Assembly: GCA_000277445.1 (NCBI GenBank)
Contig: AJWJ01000429.1
Coordinates: 1 to 20,868, forward strand
DNA from: Polysphondylium violaceum
Lineage: Eukaryota; Evosea; Eumycetozoa; Dictyosteliales; Dictyosteliaceae
Direction: 5' to 3'
DNA length: 20,868 nucleotides
The stretch's first letter is position 1; each line of letters begins with the position of its first letter. A model generated the notes under the pieces. It was not told the DNA's origin and did no database searches. It was given only the letters and a program-made list of their open reading frames with translations. Shown piece after piece: positions 1 to 12,066 of this stretch. The position numbers and the translations under genes were made by a program.

Positions 1-299
1 AATTTTTCCCCACTCCTTGTGTGTGTTCAAAGACACAAAGATTGTTTGAGACTACAACAGACAAACACACAGTATCAGATTTTTTTTTTTTTTCATTTTC
101 TTCCACCACACACTCATATACAAATTAGACACACACAGACATATTTATATATTTGTGTATCTATATATATTTATATATCTATATTCATACTAAATCCATT
201 CATACTCGCTCGCAGTCTTTCATCACATCGTTTAGTTGGTTGTTTGTTTATATATAAACAGTTTACAGTATAGTAAACAGAGTTTCATTGCATATAAAG
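1..299 (+). promoter_or_regulatory. Upstream region and probable 5' UTR of lvsA
   Basis: This stretch lies directly before the lvsA start codon and holds no supportable gene. It has a T-run of about 14 near position 80, a CA-rich block around 104-142 and a TA-rich block around 143-190. This kind of dinucleotide-rich DNA is usual in dictyostelid promoters. An 84-codon open frame here is low-complexity and resembles nothing I know. I cannot place the transcription start; the TA-rich block at 143-190 is a plausible core promoter. Confidence 0.5.
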
Positions 300-3200
300 A
301 TGTTTAGAAAGATGAAAGATTGGGTCAAGGATCTCCCTTTGGGTGTTGGAGGAGAGGATCAAGAACAACAGCAACAGCAGCAGCATGCTCAAATACAGCA
401 ACAGCAGCAATCAGCAGCTACAGCATCAAACACTAGTTCCCCTAAATATACAAGTCCAGGATCAATAAGTTCACCACCATCAAGAAATACAAGTATAGAT
501 TCTGGATTATCATCAGCTACTACTGCAGCTGACAGATCAAACAACAACAGTAATAACAATAACAATAATATTTATTCATTAATTAAAAGTGAAGAGATTA
601 AAGATATTTGGAGTGTAATGACAGGTAGTGAGGTTGATACAGTTAGATCGTCGTCAAATACACAAAAACTTAAAGCATTGTGGACAGATTTTCAATCTAG
701 CAAATCAGATAAAGACAAGATACTCAAGCTCAATAAGCTCTTGCCTCACTTTATTAGTTTATATGAAGACAAAAAGATTGATGTAAAGAATATGTTGAAC
801 GATATCTTTGGCAATAACTCAAAGGCATTCTCTTTTGCAGTGTCTAGAAGATTGGTCAAGGATTTAAATGAAATATGGAAAAAGCATTCCACTGCAGCAT
901 CAGCACAGCAAGCAGCAGCAGGTTCAGCCACCAATCCAAAAGAAGCAGTGGCAAAAGAGATATATGGATTTCTATCGACTACAGGTGGATTGGTGTGTGG
1001 ATTTGAATTGTTATATGCCATAGAGATACTTTGCGAATCACCTCAAAGTTGCGAAGCCATGTCAGAGGCATCAGTGCCCTCAGCATTGGTTCGTTGCCTA
1101 CAGGCAATGTTTAATGTCCCCGTCGGGATACTAGAGTCACACAAAGGCATCATTCAAGATAAGCTCATCAAATCCCTTTGCTACCTCTCTCGTCAAAAGG
1201 CAGCCATCGAAGAACTACAAAAGACAGACACTCTATCGGCGCTCTTTTCACTCATGTCACACAATTGTGCACCCACACATCGATCCCTCCGTGCCCAAAT
1301 TGGCTCCTTTGGTCATGAGCTCACCGACCTCCATCCACCCACCATCACCTATATCAACTCTAAAAAAGTCATACCCTCTATGATTGCCGACCTCAACAAC
1401 TACTACAACTACACACCAGAGACCTACATATCGCTCTGCAAAATCATCATCAAAATCCTCAGCGAGTCGAGCAAAAAGAGTGCCATTCTCTTGGACGATT
1501 TCCTCAAGATCAACGGATACTCGTTCTTTGTGGAATCACTCTTTCGTCTCGAATCGTCCAAAGACAAGCCCCATCTCTTTGATCTCCTCCTCGACGCCAT
1601 ATGTTCACTAATTTATGTGGGCTACGGTCACATATCAGTGCCCGTACTTGATCAATCACCGGTGCCCTATCAATCGGCCATTCAAAATCTCAAGGACCTC
1701 TCAAATCAAAGTAATATTAGTAAAAATGAACATGCATTCATTATTTTGGAACGTTATTTCCTCAAATCAACCTATGAAGAGAATAGAATCAAAATACTTG
1801 ATAGAATCCTCACTGTCTTTTCTTCAAATCCTGCAAATTTTATTTTATTACAACATTGTAATACCATTACTAAATTTATTCAAGAATATGAATCATTAAA
1901 TAATAATTTAAAAGTATAGTATAGATTTAGAGATATAGATAGATTAGATATATACATGGATATAGATATATTAACATATTTAAATATTTATAGCATCATG
2001 TAATGAAAATAGTTTGTTTTGTAGTAACAGTATTAAGTTGTGTACCATTTCAAGAATTGAGTACATTTAGTTTATTGGTCAATGAAAATCCATCACAATT
2101 TACATTAGAGATGGTATTACAATTAATAACAACATTGGTTAATTTTGAATTTCGTTATAAACATATCTTTAGAGAATCTGGTTTACTTGATATTTTAGTA
2201 AAAGTAATTGATACTTTCTCTCAAGATGTAATTAGATTAAATAATAAATATGTAAATAGAAATAATAATAGTAATAACAGTAACAGTAAAAACAATAATA
2301 ATCAACCACAAGAAGATGAAGAAGAATTGTTTGAATCAAATATTCAAGTGAAATCATTGGAAATATTATTAGATTGTTTATATTTATTAATATCTGAACA
2401 TCCAGATAATATTGCTTTAGTTAGAAGTTTGTAAGTATTCTAATGACATCAAGAGAAATGGTATGACAACATCACTAACAAATACATTAATCAATACTAT
2501 ATAGTTCATTGTTTAATATATTATTACACTTTTTACCATATAATAGTGTAAGAGGTAAATGTTTAAGAATATTACAACAATTGATTAAATATGATAATGA
2601 TCCAAGTCAAAGAGAGTTTGATGGACTCATAAAGGTGTTGACTAGTTTGAACAAAGACAACTATTCAATGAAGACAGATATATTAAATTCAATTAGAAAG
2701 TTGTTTTTAATGTCAAAGCATTCAACAGATTCATTTAGAGAACATGGTGGATTTGTATCGATTATTTCAATCTTGATTGCATTGGAATCTAGTTTTAGCG
2801 CGGAAAAGATTTCGGCCATGAAGGGAAAGAGTCAGATTTTTGATCAATTGGAGTTGATTGAAGCCATTTGTAGAACTACCACCGCTGCCTTGTCGGGCAA
2901 TGTGTTGAATAGAGAGTCTTTTGAACAACAGATTGGCTACTCAACCTTTGCCTCTTGTTTGATCATGACCAATGTCTTGTCGACCGAGTATGCCAACTCT
3001 GTTGTCGGCTATATATTTGACATGGTGACCGAGAATCTCAGTGGCGGTGATTATCATTTATCGCTATCGTCGTCCAAGGCCGCCAACAGTAGCAGCACAG
3101 CATTGACAAGCACTCAACAGCAAAACTCAATCATCAATAATGTCGAGGCATTCAATATTATCCTCGATATCATACCACATGTCAGCGAACATGATTTTGT

Positions 3201-6200
3201 GTTGGCCATCATCAGAAGAATCAACAGAATGGCAGAGTTTGGCAGATTCAATCAAGAGGCCCTGTCAAAGCTCTCCATACCAGATTGGGTGCTCCAGAAA
3301 TTCCCCTCCAATCTGTCCAACGCCAAGGATCCCCTTCAACCCCTCCTCTTGAATCTCATCCAAACTGTGGGTGCCAACTGCTTGTCGGGCTCTGAACTCA
3401 GACAGTTTGTTAAATTGCTTCAACCCGAAAACTCGCCTCAAGTGCTCCTCAAGATTCTCTCATCGATGGCCAAGTCCCCACCCTCCCCACCCTACTTTGA
3501 ATTCAACATCACCAAGAACCCACACGCCTATATCCGCCTCCCCATCCAAGACAGAACATGGCCTCCCACCAACGGCTACACCATTATGTTTTGGCTGTAC
3601 ATTGAGAAGGCCAGCACACAAAATGTGGTCGATCTCGTGCACATCTACTCTGACGACAAAAAGTCTGCGCTCTACATCTTTATCAAGAACGGCTTCCTCT
3701 ATGTACATATCACCAACAACTCGAAATACGTGATCGAGGTGCAATCGTTCAAGTTTACCGAGTCCAAGTGGTACCACATTGGCATCGTACATGCACGTCG
3801 TCTTCTCAGCGGCACAGACTTTAAGTTGTTTGTCGACGGTTTCCTTAAATACACGGCCACCAAGGCTCAATATCCCGCCCAAATCACCTCGGGCACCGGA
3901 TTGTTTTGCGACATTGGTACCTCGTCGATGAACAGGTTCCCTGTCGAGCAAATATGGAGAATTGGTCCATTCTATCTCCTCGAAGAGTCGCTTAGCGCCA
4001 AGCACATCAACACCATCTATTTCTTGGGTCCCAACTATGTGGGCAACTTTAAGGGCCGTTTCTCGCCCTACCAAACCTACGAGATTGTCAACTCGCAGAA
4101 TCTGTTGGCCATCAAGGACCTCGACTATGGCGACCAACTGGGCCCACTCAATTTGGCCAAGGTGTCGATGAGCATCGATGAGAACCGTATCGTGGTAGGT
4201 TTGTGTGCCAGCAACAAGATCATACGTACCAACAACAGTCCCAAGATTGTCTACAACGAGATCCTCAACCACATCCTCAACGACATATCCCAGGCCAACG
4301 GCTCCACCCCCACCATGATGTCTTCCAACAGTAGTCCTACAACAAACAGCGGCGGCAGTTTGAAAAAGAAGGAAAAAGACTTTCGTGTCGAGATCATTAA
4401 TCAATCAGATTTGACCACCAAGCAACGTGGTGTCTTATCGGGCAGTGTCGAGGCCTTTCGTAGAAACAAGGTTGCCGACTCGATCAAAAAGATTGGCGGC
4501 ATGCCAATTGCATTGTTGTTGTTGGAAAAGTCAAACAACGTCGCTACATTGCACGACAGCTTGAGTCTGTTGGTGGGCTTGATCCAGTACCACCCTACCA
4601 ACACCCACGAGATGTCCTTGATCAACGGCTACGAGTTGTTGGCATGGGTGTTGAAAAAAAAGGTTGACCTCTTCAACATTGACATTATCGACCTCCTCTT
4701 TGACTTTATCGGCATCAACACCCATCTCACCCGCAATCGTTCAGAGGGTACCGTGGCCAACTGGAATGCCTGCAAATACATTATGATGAACTATGAGATC
4801 TGGAAAAATACATCGGTCCAGTTGCAAAAGTATATTCTCGACGGTTACAACAGTCTTATCATGGGCAACGTGCAAAAGAAATTCAACATTGACAGCTTGA
4901 GAAAAATCCATTTGATCCAAGAGTTGTTTGACATCCTCTCGGACGAGAGTGTGCCCGAAGAGGTCGCCTCAGAGACTGTCATCACTGTGCTCTACAACGT
5001 GCTTTCAGAGGGCGGCCTCATCGAAGACGACATTCGTCAAGTGTCTGCCTTCCTCATTGCCGGTCTCCATCAAGGCCAGCAACAACAAACCAGCAGCAAG
5101 CGAAAGAGCACCACTGGCAAGAGTAAACACACCACTGTCATTGCCGACAACAGCACCCGAACCAATCGTCTGGTAAATCGTGTGTTTTACATATTCCTCC
5201 AAGTGTGTGCCAATTGCCAAGACCCAGCAATCATCTTTAGACGTGTGTCTTCATTTTGGTGCTTTTATTTCATCGACGACATCCATCCCCCTCTCACGGT
5301 GTCCCTGGCCCTCAGAGTCACCTCTGTGTTCTTTTTGCTCAAGTACGAGTACTGTGCATCGTTTATCAAAAAGTCTGGCTTCAAGTTGTTGGAAAAGATC
5401 GTTCCGGCCCTCTCTGGATACCAAGAGTTTTACATTATCTTTTTGCATCTTCTCTTGGGCAGTGATCCAAAGAGTTTGTTGGACATTAGTCTTCAATCGC
5501 CCACACTCGAGTTTCACGAGCTACTCAGTATGTTTAAACCCGTGGAAAAGAATCTCTTTTGCATCGAGTCTGCTCAACTCATGTTGGCCATGGTCAAAAA
5601 GTCATATGAAGACAATTACAAACTCTACCAAAAACAACAACAAGAGCGAGATATCAGTGCCAGCAGCAACAACAACGCCAGCAACAACGCCAACAACGAC
5701 AATGAAGAGTTTTTGTCGAGTCTTATGTCTGCATCTAGTTTGAATCAATCAAGTAACTCAACATCACCTCTCTCATTCTCTCAAGGTATTTCACCATCAG
5801 CATCCAATTCATCCATTTCTTCATTGGCCAATTCAAATGCTTCCGTTGGCAATCAATCAATCAATACCACCACCACCACTACTACCAGTGTTTCAAATCC
5901 AAATACACCATCGTCTGTATTTTCTCGAGTAGGTAGTTTCTTGAGCAAGGTTGAAGAAAAGACTACAGGATTTGTCGCAGGTGCTTTGGAAGAGGTGTCT
6001 GATGGTCAAGTCCAAATATCTACAAAGAAAAAGAGAGCAAGTGTGTCAATCACCTCTTCGTCTCTCAACAATGGTAACACAAACAGCATTGGTAATTTAC
6101 CAACAAGTGGTTCCAATTCCAATCTCATGAACTTGTTTTTGGCCAATGGAAGTACTGATAATGCCGACAATAGTGGTAATGCCAACAATGATGGCAATAA

Positions 6201-9200
6201 CAACAACAACGTCAATAACAACTCTTTCTTGTATTTATCCAATTTTGCATCACCAGAAGGAGCTACATCACTCCAACACACCATTTTGACATACTTTATC
6301 TACCTGTTCCACGAGAATCACCATTTCCAACAAGAATGCTTTAGTTACACCATTGTTGAATACTTGATCTCAATCTTGTTCCCCAAAAACAAGATCCATT
6401 TGCCTCCCATTTCTACTGTTGCACTGGGAACTATTTCCAGTGGTAGTATTGGTGCTCTTGGCGGCAGCAATCCATTGGTCAAGGATCGTGTCTTGGATTT
6501 GGTATTAAAGTTCCTTTGTCAAATCATGTTGTCTGCATTGAGAAAGACCTCAAAGGCCATTGGCATCGTAGAGATGATATTGGAAGGCACTCCACACACC
6601 ATCTCTGATGACGACTTTGTGCTCTACCACACCAGAATCATTATCGAGTTGATGGTGGTCATTGAGACCAATATCACAAAGTCAGAGTACTATGACAATG
6701 AGCGTGTCCACTCCAATATCAACAAACTCTGCTCCATGTTGGTCGACCGTATCCAATTAGACCTTCTCGTGCGTAGCCACAAGACCCTGATCTCACGTCG
6801 ATTGTTCTTTTTCATTGTCAAGGTCTTGGAAAAGTTTGAAGCTGATCGTATGAGCAGCAAATCTGCCCAGCCTCTCTACTCGTCGCTCAACAGAGCAATT
6901 TTGTATCTTTTCAACAATCTCGCCGACAGTCCTGTCGAGTTGGGCCACATCATCAACCACATTATCAACCATCAAAGAATCATATTTAGTGACAACAACA
7001 TTGACCTGGAATACTACCAGACCCTCTGTTATCTCAACTACAAGTCAATCACCTCTGATCAACAAGAGTCGGTCGACAATGGTCTCAAGATGTTCAAGTT
7101 ACTCTTATCACTCAAAGGCAGCAATTACTTTGAAATGATGGCCACAACCCTTCAACTCAAAGTCCCCAGCGCCACAAACCCACGTGGCACAGAGATCATT
7201 GATTTAAAGAGTGGATTTGAAATGGTGGCTTCGAGCAATTTCAAAGAGTTTAGAGTGTGGCTCTCTGACAACCTCGCTCAAGTGACTCAGGTCTTTGAGG
7301 AAAGCCCCAAACGTGCCTACTCTAATCAAATCGGCAGTGAGAAAAAGAATGCCAACGAACACACCTTTGTCAACATGAAGTCGCGTAGAAAGGAGCGATT
7401 GGTTAGAATGGACAGATCCGAGAGAAAAGAGTTTCTCCATGAAGAAGAGAAATTCAATCACATCACAAAGAAGGCTCAATACTTTGTCGCTGTTGATCAA
7501 GAGAGAAAGAAAAAGATTAGACAATTGGAAAATGATAAACAAAAATTCAATGCCATTCAATGGGAGAATATGCGTGCACAATTGACTCGTGAGCGAGCTG
7601 TATGGGGTCCCTCTGAGCCCAGTCCTTTGGATAAATGGAAGATGGATTCTACCGAAGGTCCATATCGTATGAGAAAGAAGATGGAAAAGAATTACTCTTT
7701 CTATAAAGATTATCCATACATTCCTCCCTCATTTGACGAAAACAACAACTCTTTGCCAATTCCATGCAGTGGTGATAGCGAAACATTTATGAACCTTGTT
7801 GGCACTGAATTGGAATACTCGCTTGATCCATCCTATTGGAAATATGATTTAATTTCAACCAATCAAGTTATTACTTCAAGTACAAATGTTAATTCAAATG
7901 TTGTTAATAATAATAATATTAGTAATAATACAACAAATACTACTATTACAGTCTCAACTCCATTAAAATCAAATAACGATTCTTCACCACTTGCTAAATC
8001 ATCAACAGGTGATATTACACCACCTCAATCACCAATTCAATCTTCTAGTGAAGACCACCAATCATTGTCAATGATGAAGAGAGAGTATTCCAAAGACTCT
8101 TTATTGGAATCTGAAGAGGCTGCTATTAATTCAATGAAAGAATCTGAATTATTTGGATCTGTTCAAGATGAAACTAGTGTTGGTGGTCAACAACAACAAA
8201 CTCCTAGTAGTAGTAGTACTCCTCAAACCCCATCTATTATTCCAACTACTCCATCATCTCAACAACCAAATATTCCAACTACACCAGGAGGTAGTAACAA
8301 CAACAACCCAAGTAGTAATCCTCAAAACGAAGTAGACGAAGAGCCAAACAACAATAACACAAACGAAGATGAAACTCAAGCTTTTATTAGACTTTTAGAT
8401 CCATCTGATCAAAAACAACTTCGTGAAGAAATGAGAAGAGATCCTCGTTTACCCTACACAATGTTTAATGTTGGCAGTGTGGAAGGCATGGATAAGATTG
8501 AAGGTATTCTTATATTTTGCAACAATTACATGTACATATTTGATGGCTATTCCAAGGATCCAGCCAATGGAGAAATTAGTGAAGTCGAAGAGAAAATCAA
8601 TTCCGAATGGTTACCCGAAGGCACTGTATTGCCACAAAAGAAAAAGATTATTCATCACTTTATAAAGTGGTCCTATGATGACATTAGAGATGTCCTCAAG
8701 AGAAGATACCTATTGCGTCAGGTCGCACTCGAGATATTCAGCACCGATGGTAGAAATAATCTCATCGTATTCAAAGACGAGCCCACTCGTGATGAGGTCC
8801 ACAACAATTTACTCCGTCATTTGGCCGACAACAACTACACCATTGGTGGTGACGCCAGTGGTATTTCTGGCTCTCAGACTGGTGTTGACGAACAGGATCT
8901 CGGTGTCAGAGATCGTCTCACATCAATTTGGCGTAAATCTCCACTCACAACCAAATGGCAACAAGGTCAGATTTCAAATTTCCAATATCTTATGCACTTG
9001 AATACACTCGCAGGTAGATCCTATAACGATCTCACCCAGTACCCCGTCTTTCCATGGGTATTGGTCGATTACGAGAGCGATTATCTCGATTTGGACGATC
9101 CTAAAGTCTATCGTGATCTCTCCAAGCCAATGGGTGCCCTCAAAGAACCCAGAGCCCAGAAATTCAGAGAAAGATTTGAAAATTGGGATGACCAAGAGCC

Positions 9201-10770
9201 CAACGAGCACGGTCACAAAGTTCCCAAATTCCACTATGGCACCCATTACTCTTCGGCCGCTATTGTACTATATTATCTCATTCGTTTAGAGCCATTTACT
9301 CAGCATTTCCTCAAACTTCAAGGCGGAAGATGGGATCAGCCCGATCGTCTTTTCAGCGCCATCGAAGAGGCATGGGGCAATTCATCTTGTGGTAGCACTG
9401 GTGTCGTTATGGAGCTTATTCCCGAGTTTTACTACTTGCCCGAATTCCTTGGCAACTCTAATAAATTCAACTTTGGCACCAAACAAGGAGGCGAGTCCAT
9501 CGATGATGTGGCCCTCCCCAAGTGGGCCAAGGGCTCGCCCGAAGAGTTTATCAGACTCCACAGAAAGGCTTTAGAGTCTGACTATGTCTCTGAACATCTT
9601 CACGAGTGGATTGATCTCATTTTTGGCTACAAACAACAAGGAAAAGCCGCCGAAGATGCATTGAATGTCTTTTACTATCTCACCTATGAGGGTGCCGTCA
9701 ATATCGATGCCATCACCGATCCCGTGGAAAAGGCCGCCACCATTGCTCAAATCAACAACTTCGGCCAAACCCCCAAACAACTATTTGACAAACCTCATCC
9801 AAAACGTAACCAAAATCTCAATCAATTCCCATTCTATGCCAAACCCTTGGTTGGAAACTTTATCAAGGATATCAATGAACCCGTTGGTCAAATTCGTATC
9901 CTCAACGATAGAGCCACTTGTGTTGGATTCAACAAGGTCCTCTTGCCACCTTCATGGACCAAATACGTGTTGTGGGGTCTTCCCGATGGAAGTATTCGTT
10001 ACCAAAACGGTGATAAAATCAAAGTACTCGAAGATCATCATGATGGTCCTTTGACATGTATGACCAGCACCGAAGATGGTAGAATTTGTGTTAGTGGCGG
10101 TACCGATAGCTTAATTTGTGTATATAATATCAACAATAGATTCTCTCTTGCCAAAAGACTTGTAGGCCACACAGCACCCATTACCTGTGTTGTTGCCTCT
10201 CGTCCCTATTCAGTGATTGTCAGTGGTTCTGACGACAGCACCTGTATTATCTGGGATCTCAATCGTCTCACCTATGTAAGATCATTAGTTGGTCATGAAG
10301 GTCCAATCTCGTGTGTATGCATTCATGATACCACTGGTGAGATTGTCACATGCTCTGGCACAACCATCAGTATCTACTCTATCAATGGTGTTCGTATCCT
10401 CTCTCACAAAACATCACAAATCACCTCTCACGATCAAATCACCTGTTGTATTTGGTCCAAAGGTCCAGAGTGGTTGGGTGAAAATGTGTTGCTCACTGGC
10501 CACAGAGATGGTAAAATCAAAGTATGGGGAATAGAGTCTAGATTGGTTCAATCTGAGACAAACAAAGATCAAATGGTATACAAAAACATCATTGTTCTTC
10601 GTTCCACTTTTTACAATCAATCTGCCCACAATTCTGCAATCACATCCATTCATTTAACAAATGATCAATCCAAATTATATTCTGGTGATATTGAAGGTAG
10701 AGTTGTCATGTGGTCTGAAGAACCAACTCCTGTCAAACAAAGAGGTTGGACTTTAGGTGGTGGTAAATAA
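300..10770 (+). CDS. lvsA: LvsA-type BEACH-WD40 protein (WDFY3/ALFY family), 3 exons, 3438 aa
   Basis: Exons 300-1913, 1994-2430 and 2505-10770; both introns are GT..AG and the frame closes to 3438 residues. The ATG at 300 begins MFRKMKDWVKDLP; an in-frame TTG at 288 is not needed. Domains by rough residue: Q- and N-rich low-complexity 20-95; armadillo-like helical region about 100-1000; ConA/laminin-G-like fold 1012-1190; charged segment 2293-2430 including RERAVWGP and DKWKMDSTEGPYRMRKKM; PH-BEACH 2640-2800; BEACH 2833-3118 (NFQYLMHLNTLAGRSYNDL, EWIDLIFGYKQQG); at least five WD40 repeats 3143-3430 (SGSDDSTCIIWDLNR). Order and sequence match animal WDFY3, but the chain ends in WTLGGGK just after the WD repeats, without FYVE, as I recall for Dictyostelium LvsA (about 3600 aa). 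In D. discoideum LvsA acts in cytokinesis and contractile vacuole function; that role is transferred by homology. Low-complexity tracts explain much of its length variation. Confidence 0.93.
360..418 (+). repeat. CAG/CAA tract coding poly-Gln in lvsA exon 1
   Basis: Two runs of mixed CAA and CAG codons encode Gln runs near residues 22-40, separated by His-Ala-Gln-Ile. The mixture of synonymous codons suggests an old, fairly stabilised tract. It lies in the poorly conserved N-terminal extension before the armadillo-like region. Confidence 0.85.
538..573 (+). repeat. AAC/AAT tract coding poly-Asn in lvsA exon 1
   Basis: AAC and AAT codons with one AGT encode an Asn-rich run near residues 80-91. 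Such trinucleotide tracts are typical of dictyostelid coding sequences. Confidence 0.85.
1914..1993 (+). other. lvsA intron 1 (80 nt)
   Basis: The donor is AAA|GTATAG and the acceptor is TTTATAG|CAT. Removing it joins Lys538 to HHVMKIVCFVVTVLSCVPF in phase 0. The joined protein aligns by eye with the WDFY3 stretch around EFVVFSLNYIPCKEL. Without splicing, the frame hits a stop four bases into the intron. Confidence 0.9.
2245..2310 (+). repeat. Asn-rich tract in lvsA exon 2
   Basis: AAT, AAC and AGT codons encode an Asn/Ser-rich insert, followed at once by an acidic stretch (EDEEEL). The insert sits between two helical segments that align with WDFY3, so it is likely a disordered loop. Confidence 0.8.
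2431..2504 (+). other. lvsA intron 2 (74 nt)
   Basis: The donor is AGTTT|GTAAGT and the acceptor is CTATATAG|TTCATTG. The splice falls in phase 2 and makes Phe684, giving LVRSFSLFNILLHFLPYNS. After it, exon 3 runs about 8.3 kb with no interruption. Confidence 0.92.
5632..6222 (+). repeat. Asn/Ser/Thr-rich disordered insert in lvsA
   Basis: About 200 codons are dominated by Asn, Ser and Thr, including AAC runs at 5665-5700, ACC/ACT at 5868-5886 and AAC/AAT at 6170-6220. One ordered island (near FSRVGSFLSKVEEKTTGFV, about 5925-5985) interrupts it. It splits the helical middle of the protein and looks like a lineage-specific linker. Confidence 0.75.
7876..8370 (+). repeat. Asn/Thr/Gln/Ser-rich linker before the PH-BEACH domain of lvsA
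   Basis: This linker of about 165 codons has AAT runs near 7899-7932, CAA runs near 8188-8199, AGT runs near 8205-8217 and AAC near 8296-8310. It joins the conserved charged segment to the PH-BEACH domain. Codon use is strongly A/T-ending, unlike the flanking domains. Repeated TP and SP dipeptides could be phosphorylation sites, but that is inference. Confidence 0.75.
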
Positions 10771-12066
10771 TAAATTAAACAACAACAACAAACAAATAAA
10801 TAATAAATCTTTTTACATTTCTTAAGATAACCTAATCATTCTCAATCAATAATCCAATATAATAGTTGAGGATGAATTTTAATCCAATCAATCATTAATT
10901 AAAATTGTTATTGAATATAAATTTTATTATCAAGTATCAGAAAGAAACAACAAATGGAAAGAGATATAATGTGTGTTACTTATGGATTAGAGATTAATTT
11001 TTTTAAAAATAACACTCACATCAATATGTAGAATCAAAAGATATATGTGTGTGATTATGATATATGTGGGTGTTTATGATTATGATATGTGTGAATGTTT
11101 GTGTGTGTATGTGGTGCAATGAATTATCGTTGTTTTTCCAATTTATATTAGAATAGAATAGCCTTTATATGATTTTATATATAGATTTTTATTGAGTTTA
11201 CACTTTGGAGCGATTAGTGGGTGAAAATATAGTGCTCTCACACTACGTTTATTCACACCAAAAATGAAAAAAACATTTAGCGTTAAATCAAGGTGGGGTG
11301 TGCATTGAATTTGTGATGATGTGATTGCAATCAAATATAAATAAAAAAAAAATAAATCTGTAGTAGTAGGGGGTAGATGGGGGGGATTGATTGCATATGA
11401 AATGGAAAAAGTGGGAGTGAGATTATGAAAAAAATGCTTAACGATAGTGTGAACAATACATTATACACTTTTAAAAAAAGAATGCACACAAAAAAAATAA
11501 CATTTACTTATGACAATGGCTCATAACCATACTGATAATGAGTGTTGTTGGAGTTAATAATATAATTATTGTGTTGGTATTGTTGTTGTTGTAATTGTTG
11601 CTTTTTCATTGTGTGTTGTGATTGTTAATACTTGGCCACTATATTAGGAGGTACATACACATTCATAATAATTATTTAATTTTTTTAATAATTATTTATC
11701 AAATAAATACACCCCACCGAGTTACCACCACTACTATACTCTTCTCTCTTTCTAATATAACAACTGAATATTCATATTTACACACACCCATCTTTTTCTT
11801 TTTTATTCCATCTACTAGACACTTAGTAGTAGAAGAATACTCATATTTATTTTTTATTTTTTGTTGTGGTGTGAAACTAAATAATGTATTTGTTTTCGTG
11901 TAAAGGTTGAAACAATCATTATCAATACTATAGTAATTAATTTTCATTCTTTTAAACACTCACACACAAATCACAATCAAAAACCAGAAAAAAAAAAAGA
12001 TCACCAAAGATAATAATAATTCATACCAATATTATTAATATTTATTAATCAAATAATATTAATAAA
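10771..12066. other. Intergenic spacer lvsA / SdrD-B gene, no gene seen
   Basis: The spacer is AT-rich, with short open frames lacking codon structure or recognisable products. A possible polyadenylation signal for lvsA (AATAAA) lies at 10795-10800. A GT-rich simple repeat block lies at 11038-11112. A G-rich patch (GTAGTAGGGGGTAGATGGGGGG) spans about 11363-11386. A 13-base near-repeat of TAATAATTATTTA occurs around 11666-11700. The last 150 bases before 12067 are very AT-rich, with an A-run at 11988-11998, and are the likely promoter and leader of the next gene. No tRNA or class I RNA motif was recognised. Confidence 0.6.
11038..11112 (+). repeat. GT-rich simple repeat with a duplicated 11-base core
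   Basis: Runs of (TG)n are mixed with GATTATGATAT, which occurs at 11053-11063 and 11078-11088, each followed by a TGTG-containing tail. This is a degenerate microsatellite. GT/CA-rich blocks also bind the developmental factor GBF in D. discoideum, so a regulatory role is possible but not shown. Confidence 0.6.

Noticed and set aside
3460-4404. A 314-codon open frame on the minus strand, opposite lvsA exon 3
   Set aside because: It lies wholly antisense to the conserved ConA-like region, whose C-rich third positions suppress stops on the other strand. Its translation shows no domain, signal peptide or family resemblance.
5180-5743. A 187-codon open frame on the plus strand in another frame of lvsA
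   Set aside because: It overlaps well-supported lvsA coding sequence, its product is Ser- and Cys-rich with no recognisable motif, and it ends within the Asn-rich insert.
11622-11959. Overlapping small frames on both strands between lvsA and the SdrD-B gene
   Set aside because: Their products are runs of Ile, Tyr, Asn and Phe from A/T-rich DNA, with no ATG context, codon bias or homologue that I recognise.
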